A stretch of DNA of 64,000 nucleotides from positions 1,895,893 to 1,959,892 of the forward strand of contig NW_020313057.1 in NCBI RefSeq assembly GCF_003265705.1, given 5' to 3'. The stretch comes from Callorhinus ursinus. Taxonomy: Eukaryota > Chordata > Mammalia > Carnivora > Otariidae. The notes under the pieces were generated by a model. That model was not told the DNA's origin, did not search any database, and worked only from the letters and a program-made list of their open reading frames with translations. The position numbers were made by a program, and so were the translations under genes. This document shows positions 36,753-48,456 of the stretch, one piece after another. Position 1 is the first letter of the stretch. Each line of letters opens with the position of its first letter.

Positions 36753-37461
36753 GAGGGGACAATCATTGTCTTGTTCCTAATCTTAATGGGAAAGCTTCAA
36801 ATTTCTTACCATTAAGTATAATGTTAGCTGTAGGTTTTTTTGTAGATATTCTTTATAAAGTTGAAGAAGTTCTCTATTCCCAGTTTACTGAGAGTTTTTG
36901 TCATGTATAAGTGAGGATATTGTTGAATTCTTTTTCTGCATCTACTGGTATGATCATGTGATTTTTTTCTTCTGTATTTTTTCGATGTAATGGATTACAT
37001 TAATTGATTTTCAGTTACTGAATTAGCCTTGCATACCTAAATTACATTTGGTTGTGGTATACAATTCTTTTTATACATTGTTGGATTCGATTTGCAAATA
37101 TTTTGGAGATTTTTGCATCTATGCTCATGAGAGGTATTGACTCATAGGACTTTTTTTCTTTGTATTTTCTTTGTCTCATTTTGATAGTAGAGTAATACTG
37201 GCATCATAAAATGAATTAGGGCATATTCCCTCTGCTTGCATCTTCTAGAGGAGAATGTAGATAATTTATATAATTTATTTTTTAAATCTTTGGTAGAATT
37301 CACAGGTGAACTCATCGGGGCCTTGTGCTTTCTGTTTTGGAAGATTATTAATTGTCATTTCAATTTATTTAATAGATGTGGGCCTATTCCACTTACCTCT
37401 TTATTCTTGTGTCAGTTTTGGCAGATTGTGTCTTTCAAGAAATTGGTCCATTTCACCTACA

Positions 37462-37579
37462 TTTGGATTTCCCTGATGCCGAGTAATGTTGACTTTTTCA
37501 TGTGTCTGTTGGCCATTTGGATGTCTTCTTTGCAGAGGACATAATGATCCTTGACATGTATGTGCCTAACAACAAATTG
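37462..37579 (-). repeat. Inverted copy of the 38.4-38.6 kb L1 junction
   Basis: 118 bases that are the reverse complement of 38442-38564 (123 bases), with three base changes and two small deletions (3 and 2 bases). It includes old-L1 flank, the target-site sequence and the 5' start of the younger L1. Confidence 0.93.
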
Positions 37580-38506
37580 TGGGCATAGAGTTTTCCTTTA
37601 TTATCTCTTTAATGTCTATGGGATCTGTCATAACATCCCTTCATTCGTTTATATTATTAGTAATTTGTGTCCTATTTTCATCTTATTTAGCCTGGCTAGA
37701 GGCTCAATTATATTGATCTTTTCAAAGAATTAGCTCATGGCTTTGTTGATTTTCTCTATTGATTTTCTATTTTCAATTATATTGATTTCTGATTTAATTA
37801 TTATTTCTTCTGCTTACTTTGGATTTAATTTGCTCCTCTTTTTCTACTTTCCTAAGGTGAAGGCTTAGTTTATTTTATATCTTTCTTCCTTTCTAATTTA
37901 TATATTTGGTGGTATAAATTTCCCTCTAGGCACTGCTTTCACTACATCCCACAAATTTTGGTAAGTTGTGTTTTCCTTTTCATTTAATTTAAAATATTGT
38001 TTAATTTGTCTTGGGTTTTCTTCTTTGAGCCATGTGTTGTTTAGAAGTATGTCATTTAATCTAATGCTTTGGGATTTTCCAGCTATCTCTCTGTTATTGA
38101 TACCTACTGTCATTCCATTGTAGTATGAGAACAAACATTGTATGACTTCTAGTCTTTTAAATTTGTTAGAGTGTGTTTCGTGGCCCAGATTATGGCATAT
38201 CTTGGTCAATATTCCCTATGAGCGAGAAGAATGTGCATTCTGCTATTCTTAGACGAAGCAGTCTAGGGATGTCAGTTATATCCAACTGATTGATGATGTT
38301 AAGTTCAATTATGTCCTCATTGATTTTCTGCCTGCTGGATCTGTTCATTTCTGATAGAGAGGTGTTGAAATCTCCAACTATAATAGCGGATTAATCTATT
38401 TCTCCTTGCATTTCTTTTAGCTTTTGCTTCATATATCTTGACAATTTGTTGTTAGGCACATACATGTTAAGGATCATTATGTCCTCTCTGCAAAGAAGAC
38501 ATCCAA

Positions 38507-38919
38507 ATGGCCAACAGACACATGAAAAAGTCCTCAACATCACTCGACATCAGGGAAATCCAAATCAAAACTTCAATGAGATACCACCTCACACCAGTCA
38601 GAATGGCTAAAATTAACAAGTCAGGAAACGACAGATGTTGGCGGGGATGCGGAGAAAGGGGAAGCCTCCTACACTGTTGGTGGGAATGCAAGCTGGTGCA
38701 ACCACTCTGGAAAACAGTCTGGAGGTTCCTCAAAAAGTTGAAAATAGAGCTACCATACGACCCAGCAATTACACTACTGGGTATTTACCACAAAGATACA
38801 AATGTAGTGATCCGAAGGGGCACGTGCACCCCAATGTTTATAGCAGCAATGTCCACAATAGCCAAACTATGGAAAGAGCCTAGATGTCCATCAACAGATG
38901 AATGGATAAAGAAGATGTG

Positions 38920-38961
<42 letters not shown>

Positions 38962-39178
38962 GAATATCATGCAGCCATCAAAAAACCAAAATCTTGCCAT
39001 TTGCAACGACGTGGATGGAACTAGAAGGTATTATGCTAAGCGAAATAAGTTAATCAGAGAAAAACAATTATCATATGATCTCACTGATATGAGGAATTTG
39101 AGAAACAAGACAGAGGATCATAGGGGAAGGGAGGGAAGAATGAAAGAAGACAAAACCAGAAAGGGAGACAAACCATAA
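38507..39178 (+). pseudogene. L1 ORF2 C-terminal fragment
   Basis: 223 codons open, with the Cys-rich C-terminal motif (38634-38700), but 5'-truncated and without endonuclease or RT. The (CA)n at 38922-38955 shifts the last part out of the native frame. No function expected. Confidence 0.9.
38922..38955 (+). repeat. (CA)n microsatellite in L1 ORF2
   Basis: 34 bases of CA at the place where the L1 at 2.76 kb has a short tatatatacaca, so it grew after insertion. Confidence 0.97.
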
Positions 39179-41259
39179 GAGACTCTTAATCTGAGGAAAT
39201 AATCTGAGGGTTGCTGGAGTGGTGGGGGGTGGGAGGGATGGGGGGGCTGGGTGACAGACATTGGGGAGGGTGTGTGCTATGGTGAGTGCTGTGAATTGTG
39301 CAAGACTGATGAATCACAGACCTGTACCCCTGAAACAAATAATACATTATATGTTAATAAAAAAAAAGGATCATTATGTCTTCTTGGAGAATTGGCTCCC
39401 TTATTATTATGTAATGCCCCTCTTTATTTCTAATAACTTTGCTTAGTTTGAAGTCTACTATGTCTGAAATTAATATGGCTACTCCTGCTTCCTTTTGATT
39501 ACTGTTACCATGGTATCTTTCTCCATCCACTTACTTTTATTCTACATGCATCTTTATATTTAAAGTGTGTGTCTTATAAACCACATATAGTTAGGTCTTG
39601 TTTTTTGATCTCCTCTGACAATATCTGTGTTTTAATTGGTGTATTTAGACCATTGAAATTCAAAGTCATTATTGATATAATTAGATTAAGTTATACTATA
39701 TTTGTTAGTACTTTCCATTGTTGCCTTTGTTCTTTATTATTTTTGTCTTTCACTCTTTTTCTGCATTTTGTAGTTTTAATTGAGCATTTTATATGATTCC
39801 ATTTTTTTCTCCTTACTTAGAATATACTTCTTTTCAACTTTTATTAAGTGGTTGCTCCAGGGTTTGCAAAATACTTTTATAACTAATCCAAGCCCACTGT
39901 CAAATAACACTGTAGCACTTCACATGTAGTGTGGGTACCTTATAAATAACAAAATAATCCTAATTCTTCCTTTCTATTCCTTCTGTCAATGCTGCCATAT
40001 ATTTATATGATACACACACACACAGACACACACTATGTGTAAATAAAATATACCTACATACTAAGTGTAAGTCATATATATACAAATACAGTGTTGCTAT
40101 TATTTTGCTGATACATGTTAGATCAAGTTAGGATAAGAAAAGTAACATTTTTTATTTACTTTCACTTATTCCTTCTCCACCACTTCATTTCTTTATGTAG
40201 ATCCAAGTTTCTGACTTACACCATTTCCTCCTCCCTAAAGAACTTCTTTTTAACATATTTTGAAGTAGGACTGTTGTCAGTAAATTCCCTCCATTTCTGT
40301 TTGCCTGAGAAGGCCTTTGTTTTTCCTTCAGTTTTGAAGGGTAATTTTGCAGGGTAAAAAATATCCGGGGTTTTTTTCTCTTAACATTTCAAATATTTTA
40401 CCTCATTCTCTTCTTGTTTGCATGGTTTCTAGAGAAAAGTTGGATGTAATGTTATCTTTTCTCCTCCTTAAGTAAGGTGTTTTTCCCCTCTGGCTTCTTT
40501 CAGAATTTTTTTGTTTTCCTTCTATTTCTTTTGTTTTTTCTCTCTCTCTACCTTTTGTAGTTGTACCACAGTCCTTGGATATTTTGTTCTGTTTTTTCCA
40601 GTCTTCTTTCTCTTCGCTTTTCAGTTTGGGAGGTTTCTACCGATATACGCTCTAGCTCAGATATCTTTCCCCTGCTGTGTGCAGGTTACTAGTAAGTCCA
40701 TCAGAGATACTCTTCATTTCTGTTACAGTGTTTCTGATCTCTGTCATTTCTTTTTGGTTCTTAGAATTTCCTTCTTTCTGCTTACCTTGAGCATCTGTCC
40801 TCGTATGCTATCTATTTTATCCATTAGAGCCCTTAGCATATTAATCATAGCTGTTTTAAATTCCAAGTCTGGTAATTCCAACATCCCTGCCATGTCTGAG
40901 TCTGGTCCTAATGCTTGCTCTCTCTCTTCCCACTATATATTTTTGGCCTTTTAGTTACACCCTGTAACATTATGATAACTGGGCATGATCTACTGAATAA
41001 AAGGAACTGCTATAAATAGCCCTTAGCAATGTGGTGGTAGGTGTTGGGGGAGGGGAAGTGTTTTGTAATCTTATGAGTAGGTCTCAGTCTTTTAGTGAGC
41101 CTATGCCTCTGGACCATGAACTTTATACATGCTTCTTAGTCCCCCTCTTTATGTTGGACTGGATGTCAAAGAGTGGGCTGGAGTCAGTATTTCTCTTCCC
41201 CCAGGTCAGTTAGAACCTGGTAGACACCCCGGGAGGTAAAACTCACAAAAGCGTGCCTT

Positions 41260-41297
41260 CCCCCAATCCCTCCCCACCACCCCCCACCCCCGCCCCT
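41260..41297 (-). other. C-rich tract, possible minus-strand G-quadruplex
   Basis: Several C runs of 3-6 bases with short joints, in the putative 5' UTR of the antisense old L1. Confidence 0.55.
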
Positions 41298-41939
41298 GTG
41301 ACTGGATCCCCGTGGAGTTTTTAATCCCCAGAGTCGTCCACACTGAGCCTCCAGCAATTCGCCAACTACTGTTCAGGTTTCTGCATCCCAGAACTGGCTC
41401 CCATGGAGGTTGCTGCCCCAGTAAAGTGGCTCACTGTATTTGCCTGTCAGTTCCTCCAATTTGGAGCCACAGTTTTGCCCTGTGACCTCACTTCTCTTAG
41501 GGATCTAAGAAGGGCTGTTGGTTTTTTCAGTTTGTTCAGCTTTTTACTTGTTGTTAAGTTGGAGGGGTGACTTCCAGGCTTCTGCACTGGACCAGAAGCG
41601 GAAGTCTGTCAGTTTAACTTTGAACTAACTCCCTTTTAAACACTCAATCATAGAACCTTGCTTCTTTATGAAACCCCAGGCAACAATAAATATGACAGGA
41701 TATCATTTATACTTGATATTACTTATAAAGATATAGTTAATAAAAACTTGATGCCTTGCCATGGTCCCTTTTATGGGTGGAGGGAGTGGGAGGGCGTTCT
41801 CCTGGACTTAGAACCTCTTGCATTATTTCTGACCTCCTACTGCATGCGCTTTCTAGAAGTCATTTTTAATGCATTAATATGTGATTTAAAAGCCATATTT
41901 TAGAGCAGTTCACTTGAAGCATCCCTTCTGTCTTCGTAC

Positions 41940-42262
41940 ACCCTGGACATTTGCCCGGGAGTTCACTTCCCACTTATGAACTCGGTTCAAATGTCGCTTC
42001 CTCAGGAAGTCTTCCCTGACTCTTGTCCTTTCTCTAAAAACACTTATCTGAGATTGAAATTACACATTAGTGTGATTATTTGATAAATATCTATTTCACC
42101 CCACTCGGCTGGACACTGTATTAGGTGAAGGCAAGCACTGAATTTGGTTTTGCTCACTATGGAATCGCTTGTGCCCAAAGCAGTGGGTGGGACTGAAGGC
42201 ACCTAGTAAATATGAATAAATCAATGTCAATGAATGAATGAGTGAATGAATGAACAAACTAA
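41940..42262 (+). repeat. L2-like 3' end with GAAT tail
   Basis: aaatgtcgcttcctcaggaa, gtcttccctgactcttgtcc, ggcacctagtaaatatgaat and a repeated gaatgaatgagtgaatga end follow the L2 3' consensus. Confidence 0.8.
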
Positions 42263-42559
42263 TTTCCTCACAGCCACCCACCTGGCAGGTACATTGTTGT
42301 TCTCCTCTCTTTTCACCTGGCCACTCTCTTCCAGCTCTACTTAAATCCAGTAAACTGTTTTACTCCTGTGCAGAATGAGAATGGAAATGTAAGCAGAGAT
42401 GATGATGCCCTTTAAAAAGAAACTGGTATCTTCTCCTGGGATCATGGGAAGCTCGATTCAACTGGTGCACTCATTCTTGACAAGCAGAACCCTTGGCCCT
42501 AGCTCTGTATTCCCTGGACGTTTAGATGTCAATTGCTGTTCACACTGCTCAACCAGGAG

Positions 42560-42730
42560 AACCAGTAGCCAGTGTGATAGGAACATCACCAACCTGGAGT
42601 CAGGGGACCCATATTCTCACTTTTTCACCCATTATTATCACCTCTGTAACCTTGGACATACCACTTACTTCTCCTAACCTCAGCTTCTCTACGCTTCAAG
42701 ACTGTTGTGAAGGCGGTTTGCACACTAAGG
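42560..42730 (+). repeat. MIR relic
   Basis: cctggagtcaggggaccca, tctgtaaccttggacatacc and ctcagcttctctacgcttc follow the MIR order. Confidence 0.75.
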
Positions 42731-43589
42731 AATTCTACATAGTCAACTGTTGTTACTTCTTAACACAGCCCACCAAATGGAGGTGGGAGGGTTTGGAATC
42801 CCGCTCTAAGGCAGAGATCCAGGCCCTTTGAGCCAGACCTGTGCTTTAAGGTGATGATTCGGGTAACTTATGCCTAAAGCCTTCCTACAAGAGAAAGGAG
42901 GAGACATTTTCAAAATAGCTAACGTGAACGAAATCCTTCTCAGTACTTCGTCCGTGCAAACGTTGCTCATGTGATGCTCTTCTTTATTTATGGTCATGAT
43001 TTTATATTTTCTGGCTGACATTTTCCTGTGGTGACATTATTAATAGCCGGTTTCCTAAGAACTACCAACCCTAACGGAAATTCACGAGAGCATGAATGTG
43101 CAACAGAAAAGCTCAGGGTCTGGCCAGCCCTCGGGCTAAACTGTGAAGTAGGTGAAGCTCGTTGGGGGAATGGTCAGCTCTTCTTGTCCCCAGCTTCCTT
43201 TTCTTTCTGTCCCTGATGACTCCTCTATGCCACCTGCAGAAACAGACACTCTTCCCTTTTCTCGAATGTGCGGTGGGGAAAGATCTAATATCCTTATTCC
43301 TATCAGGACATTAGTGACCTGAGGAAGTAGGTCGAACCCAGAAACTCTGATTTGGGGGGTACCGGCCTACATTTTTAACAAGCCCCTTGGAGAGATGGCT
43401 GATAGACTGTGAATGCCTCAAGGGCAAGGGGTGCATCTGCTCACCCTCTGCTGAATCTGTGGCACCTGGGGCAGGACTTGGCTCGTGGTGGGTGTTCAGT
43501 AAGGAGTCTGAATGAGGGAACCACTGCATAAATGTTCTTCTCTTCCTCTCCTGCTTCCCTTGCAACTCTATAAATGTGTATTTTAGTGT

Positions 43590-43945
43590 ATCAGTCTGCT
43601 ATGGCTGCCATTGCAAAGCACCACACACTGGGTGGCTCAAACAATAGAAATCTATCTCCTCATGGTTCTGGAGGCTACAAGTCCAAGATCAAGATGTGGT
43701 TAGGGTTCCTTTCTTCTGAGGCCTCTCTCCTTGGCTTCTAGATGGCTGTTTTCTCTTTGTGTCCTCACATAGCCTTCCCTTTCAGTGGGCCTGTGCGGGC
43801 CTCTTAGATTAGGGCCCCCCTCGTGTCCTCATTTTAACTTAATTTCTTTTTTTTCTCCAAATACAGTCACATTCTGAGGTACCAGCGGTTAGGACCTCAA
43901 CATATAAACTCTGGGAGAGGGGACACAATTCAGTCTCTTAACACT
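43590..43945 (-). mobile_element. MLT1-like (MaLR) LTR, antisense
   Basis: cagtctgctatggctgccat, actgggtggctcaaacaata, tggttctggaggctacaagt and, at the end, aaatacagtcacattctga give the reversed MLT1 pattern. Solo LTR with no viral genes. Confidence 0.85.
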
Positions 43946-45459
43946 TAACAGACTTAGAAAGTCCCACAATGTTTTAATCCTGGGCTTTTATCTATCAGGC
44001 TGGAGGTGGGGCAAAGGTCTCATGAGATAACAAGCCCTTCTACAGCCCGAAATCCTTCCCAATAGGCAGCCACTTCTAAATGGGACTGTTCCTAAACAAA
44101 CATACTTTTCTCCAAGACTTTGAGCAACTGACTAGACAGCACACTTATTGGAAGTGTGGCCACGCCAAGGATGAAGTGAAATGCCTTTAATTCGGTGACA
44201 CAGAATGCAACGAGTAAAGCATCAAGCAATAGCCGAGGGAAAAAGCTGCTTCTTGCAGCCGCAGGACGCCGATAACGTTTGGAAAACTGTTTTACTAAGG
44301 TGGCAGACTCATCATTTGATATGTCAGTCTTATTTTATGTGGGATTTTTTTTAAAAGGAAAATAAACTCTCAGTAAATTAGAATGTTGCAACCTAATACT
44401 GCATTCCAACTCATAAATGTTTTTCTTCAGAGTTCATTTGGAAGCATTTCAGACAGATTGTTAGGATTATTACTTTCTGGGATAAAACCATGCATTTTTT
44501 TTTTTCCAAGCACTTCTTCCTCAACTCATAACCTTCCTCTCAGGAATATTTTGCATGTTGCAATAAAAAAGCAAGGAAGAAAGGCGGCCTCTATTTTTAG
44601 ATTAACGCATTTGCCAAACTCAAGGAGACTTATCTAAATGCCTGCTTCCCACAGACATGAGCTGTTTCTCCAGTGCCAAACACTTAAGCCAATTTCATAA
44701 CCTTCTTACAAGTCAACATTGCCATATTTACTCACCACCTTTAACCCCATCATTTTATACATCATCTTTAATCCCACCGTTTCTCTGAAGAGCATCCCTG
44801 TAGGAAAATGAGCAGAGCCCGGGTGGGTCCAGGTGAACAATTCTGCTGGATGACCACCATTTGTCTTGAAAACACTTGTGCGCCGTGGGGAGGGCTGAGC
44901 AGAGATGGTGCCTGGACAGTGAGGAGAAGGGCCTGGAGGGGATTCTGTGAACTGTGAACAGGAGTAACGTTAGGACAGGACCCAGAAGTCTTTCGATCAT
45001 GAACTCAGGGAGCTGAGTCATGGGGGTAAGCAGGCCTGAGGCCCTAGTCTGGGTAAGCCAGGGAGAAAGCCAGAAACTGGCCGTCCCATCATGGGGACAG
45101 GAGGAGAGGCAAACTCTGCAGGAGCAAGGCTGACCAACAGGCACAGAGGAGTGCGGGGCCGGAACAGGGCAGACAAGGCACAGTTGTGCAGCCCCAACCA
45201 GTCCTGCCGAGCTCGTGGCTTTCTTGAACGATGAGAACCTTGAAGATTTCACCAGACATTTGGCAGAGAATAGCGACTTGCCCCGAGTCATTAGGAAACC
45301 AGCGGCAAAGTGAACTGGAATTTAGAATTCCCGATTTTTTACCCTCCGTTCTGTAATTTTCCACTTGAAATCAAACACTGCTTTAAAAGAGGGCTTCAAA
45401 GATGTTAGAGAGATTCAACAAGAGAATTTACAAATCAAACTCAGCCTGTAGATACACAA

Positions 45460-45905
45460 AATAACTGTGCATGCGTGGTTCTAGTGACTTTCCCCAAACC
45501 GGACACAACTCAAGTGACCACTAGCCAGGGATGGACAGACTGTGGGCCATCCACACAGTGGAACCCTGCTCAGCAAGAAAAGGGAGTGAACTCATGACAT
45601 ACCCAACGTGGTGGATGACTCTCAGATGCGCTGAGCTGATTGTGAAGGAAGCCAGACCCAAAAGGCTACCTACCGTGCGCTTCCATTTCTCTGCCATTCT
45701 GGAAAACACATTCGTGGATGCCAGGGCTGCGGGTGGGGCAGGTTCAATGACAGGCAGCATAGATGACATTTTAGGATGATGGAACTGTTCTTGATCGTGG
45801 TGGTGGTTATATGACTGGATGCATTGATCAAAGCTCTTAGAACAGGACACTAGAAAGGATGCAATTTACTGTATGTATAATATACTTAATTTTAAAAATT
45901 TTTAA
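45460..45905 (+). mobile_element. Old L1 3' end, sense
   Basis: cacagtggaaccctgctcag, then a gtggatgccagggctgcggg word, and ctgtatgtataatatacttaattttaaaa at the end (given in two parts here: ctgtatgtataatatac, ttaattttaaaa). Confidence 0.6.
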
Positions 45906-45942
45906 AGAGAGAAAAAATGGCCTGGAGATGGGCTTTTGGGAA

Positions 45943-46135
45943 GCAGCATGGTAAAATAGGAAAGCATGTTGGCTCTGCAGCCAGACTGCCTGGGCTTAAA
46001 CTTGGCCTTGTCCCCTTCTCTAGTTCGCTTCTCTGTATCTCATTTTCCTCATTTTCAAATGGGAATAATTAAAGTATGCACCTCCTGGGATTATTATAAC
46101 TAAAGAATTCATATACTCAAAGTGCTTAGAAAGCT
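45943..46135 (+). repeat. MIR, well preserved
   Basis: ggctctgcagccagactgcc, tgggcttaaacttggccttg, cattttcctcattttcaaat and gggattattataactaaag match the MIR consensus order over nearly its full length. Confidence 0.85.
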
Positions 46136-46140
46136 AGCTT

Positions 46141-46780
46141 TTGGCTGACGCATGTCTACACAATTATCCAACAGAGCCTCAGGACAAATTCCTAGAAGTG
46201 CAAATGCCAGGGCAAAAAGTTTGCCTTGTCAGACCAATTGGCAAACTTCCTTCCAAGAAAATTGTGCCCATTTACCTCCCCTCTCACAGACAGCCTGAGT
46301 TCTCAGTCCTCGCCCAACGCTGCCTGCCACAAATCCTTCATCTCTTCTGATGGAAAGGTCAAAAATGGTATCTCATTGTTCCTTTCATTTGGATTTCTTT
46401 GCTGACTAATGAGGCTGATCATCTTTTTATATATTTATTGGTCATGGCTATTTATTTTTATGTGAATTGCCTCTTTACAACCTTTTTATTAGACTGTTTA
46501 TAGTTTTATTATTAATTTGTGTGGGCTCAGTATGAATTAGGGTTAATAATAATTAATATTTATTTATTTTACTATGTGCCAGACATTCTTGTAAGCATTG
46601 AAAAATACTCACATCTGATCAGGCATATACATTATAAACATCTTCCCCCATTCCTTTCATTTCTCTTTGGACCCTGCTTTGACTTTTTGCAAAAGAGTTT
46701 ACACTTTAAAATTCCTTTGTGATTTCCACATTGTTTTGGTCACGTTTAAGGAGGCCTTCTGTCTGGGGTCATTGTAATCT
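46141..46780 (-). mobile_element. Ancient L1/HAL1-like fragment, antisense
   Basis: aaattcctagaagtgcaaat, ggcaaacttccttccaagaa and tctcattgttcctttcattt resemble the reversed 3' part of very old L1 or HAL1 elements; highly diverged. Confidence 0.45.
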
Positions 46781-47820
46781 TTTTATACAACTATTAGCTG
46801 TACGTTACCATATTTCTCAATTGTTTGGAAGTTCCTTATGGCAATTCTCATTGTCTAGGATTATTCTAAAATAGTAAATGTTTCTTAATTCCAAAATATA
46901 AAAGGAGGGCTCTGACGGCATCTTTAGCCACAGACATAAGCATTAGTACATTTCTCAACGAGACCAGAGAGTAAGAAGGAAAAGTAAGAAGGCTCACATC
47001 TTGTGAAATGTAGACGCTTGGATGGCCAAAGGGACTTTCCACTAAAGGATTCTGAGTGATCCTGTAACGCATTACTGTAGCTGCTCTTCCTGCTGTCTCC
47101 CCTCCCATTGGCCCCTGTCCCCTCACCCCTAGAAAGTTTCCACTCCCTCCTGCCCACCTACACCCACACTCAAAACAAAGCTGTTTCACATAGAACTTCT
47201 TCCAACTCTAAAATTTCCTTCCTAGGTTAATCAAATCAGACTCTATAGTCCAAGTACCACTTTAAAAGCTTGGCTCTTTTCTTCTTCCTCGTTTAATAAT
47301 AATAATTTTGGAGAAATAGAATACAGAACAGAGGTGTAATACATATCCTATGACCTCACATTTTTAGGGTTATTTTTTCTTGCCAACTGAGCCTGCATTC
47401 ATGCTAATGTTCCCCTTTTTGAATCCTTAAAAGTACGCAGTTGTTTCATCAAAGGCCAAAAGGAAAATAAACCGTTTCCCAGGCAAAGTGAGGTGATAAC
47501 AAAGGGCTCCAGCATTTTGGGAATAATTTTAGATTAAGGGGAAAGAACGGATCTTAGTCACCAGTTATTTCTTCAAGAAAAAAAAAATAGCTGTGTCTTA
47601 TATAAAGGCAAAATTTTTTGTTTGTTTTCAGAATCTGCCCTTAAGAAGTTTCTAGAAGAAAGGAAAATAAACATTAGATAATGGTATAAGACCTGTTATC
47701 TCAAAGCAAGAAAGAAAGTTTGCAGAGTTACAAATCCCAAGTATCAGTACAAAAATTACTTTCTCTTCAGATTATCCTTTAAATTCCTAAGCATGACGGA
47801 ATTATGTAAGATTAAAAAAG

Positions 47821-47990
47821 TAGTGTGTATGTGCATATATACATGAATATATGTACATGTCTATCTGTACAGACATGTATATGTGGATAGACATACATAC
47901 ATACACAAATATCAATATATATGTATGTATATAAGGATCATATAACTATGTGTGTGTATATATATATGTATATATGTATATGGAAACCAC
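47821..47990 (+). repeat. Degenerate ATGT/ATAC-rich tract
   Basis: Impure TATG/TACA repeats, partly self-complementary; likely an old microsatellite. Confidence 0.85.
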
Positions 47991-48432
47991 ATAGTACTTA
48001 TTAAAACAAATCACATATTTTGAAAGGGCAAATCAGTTAGGAACACAAATTGGCAGATCAATTCTCCCCCTTAGAGAGATCCCAGAAGTTTAAGGTCCTA
48101 AGCATAAATGTTTCTGGCCTTTTCCAGCAGGCACAATACCAAGGTGGTGTCTCCAAAGGCAAACATACTTTCCTGGTAGATAACTGTTTTCTTGGCCTCT
48201 GAATAACTGTGGCCGCATTCTCATGAAGAAAATTGTGGACTTTTTTGCCAGTTACTTTATTTTTCCAGAGAAGTAAAATTCCCACCCTGAGGCACAGGAA
48301 TCAAAGTTTCTAAAGGAAAAGGCCTCTTGCTCATTACTCTCAGGGGGTGTCTCTCATCTTCTTGTCTAAAATGATGATCGAGTTGTGATGCAGCTTCTGT
48401 ACTTTCTGGAATTTTCTAGCATCTGGAGCTTC

Positions 48433-48456
48433 TGTGTGTGTGTGTGTGTGTGTGTG
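48433..48456 (+). repeat. (TG)12 microsatellite
   Basis: 24-base TG run. Confidence 0.95.

Larger units (their letters stand above)
38469..39380 (+). mobile_element. Young L1, 5'-truncated, sense, with 15-bp target duplication
   Basis: Element 38484-39365 (about 880 bases) holds the last ~190 codons of ORF2, a module A 3' UTR and an A-tail, and is the same subfamily as the L1 at 1-3375. The target duplication aaggatcattatgtc lies at 38469-38483 and 39366-39380. ORF2 reads from 38507 with the C-W-R-G-C-G-E motif but carries a (CA)n expansion that disrupts its end. It inserted into the antisense old L1. Confidence 0.97.
35280..41615 (-). mobile_element. Nearly full-length old L1, antisense, split by a young L1
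   Basis: Read on the minus strand, this is an L1M-type element of about 5.4 kb once the inserted L1 is removed. 35280-37440 is ORF2 from its C-terminal end to the RT region, and 37580-38440 reaches the endonuclease side (minus-strand frame 37898-38209 has the N-T-T-Y-Q-N-L-W-D motif). 39381-40980 continues through the 5' part of ORF2 and probably the ORF1 region, and about 41000-41612 looks like the 5' UTR. Many stops; no intact frame. It also carries an inverted insertion at 37462-37579 and a tail-only insertion at 36725-36738. Confidence 0.85.

Noticed and set aside
39393..40954. Open frames of 60-147 codons as small genes
   Set aside because: They are chance frames on the opposite strand of the old L1 and rich in F, L and S from T-rich sequence.
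42224..42255. GAAT repeat as an independent microsatellite
   Set aside because: It is the normal tail of the L2 element at 41940.
44755..45291. 178-codon minus-strand frame as a gene
   Set aside because: No homology that I recognise, low-complexity Ser/Pro/Leu composition, no splice or promoter context, and the Ala-to-Ser-rich pattern of GC-richer intron. Chance is more likely.
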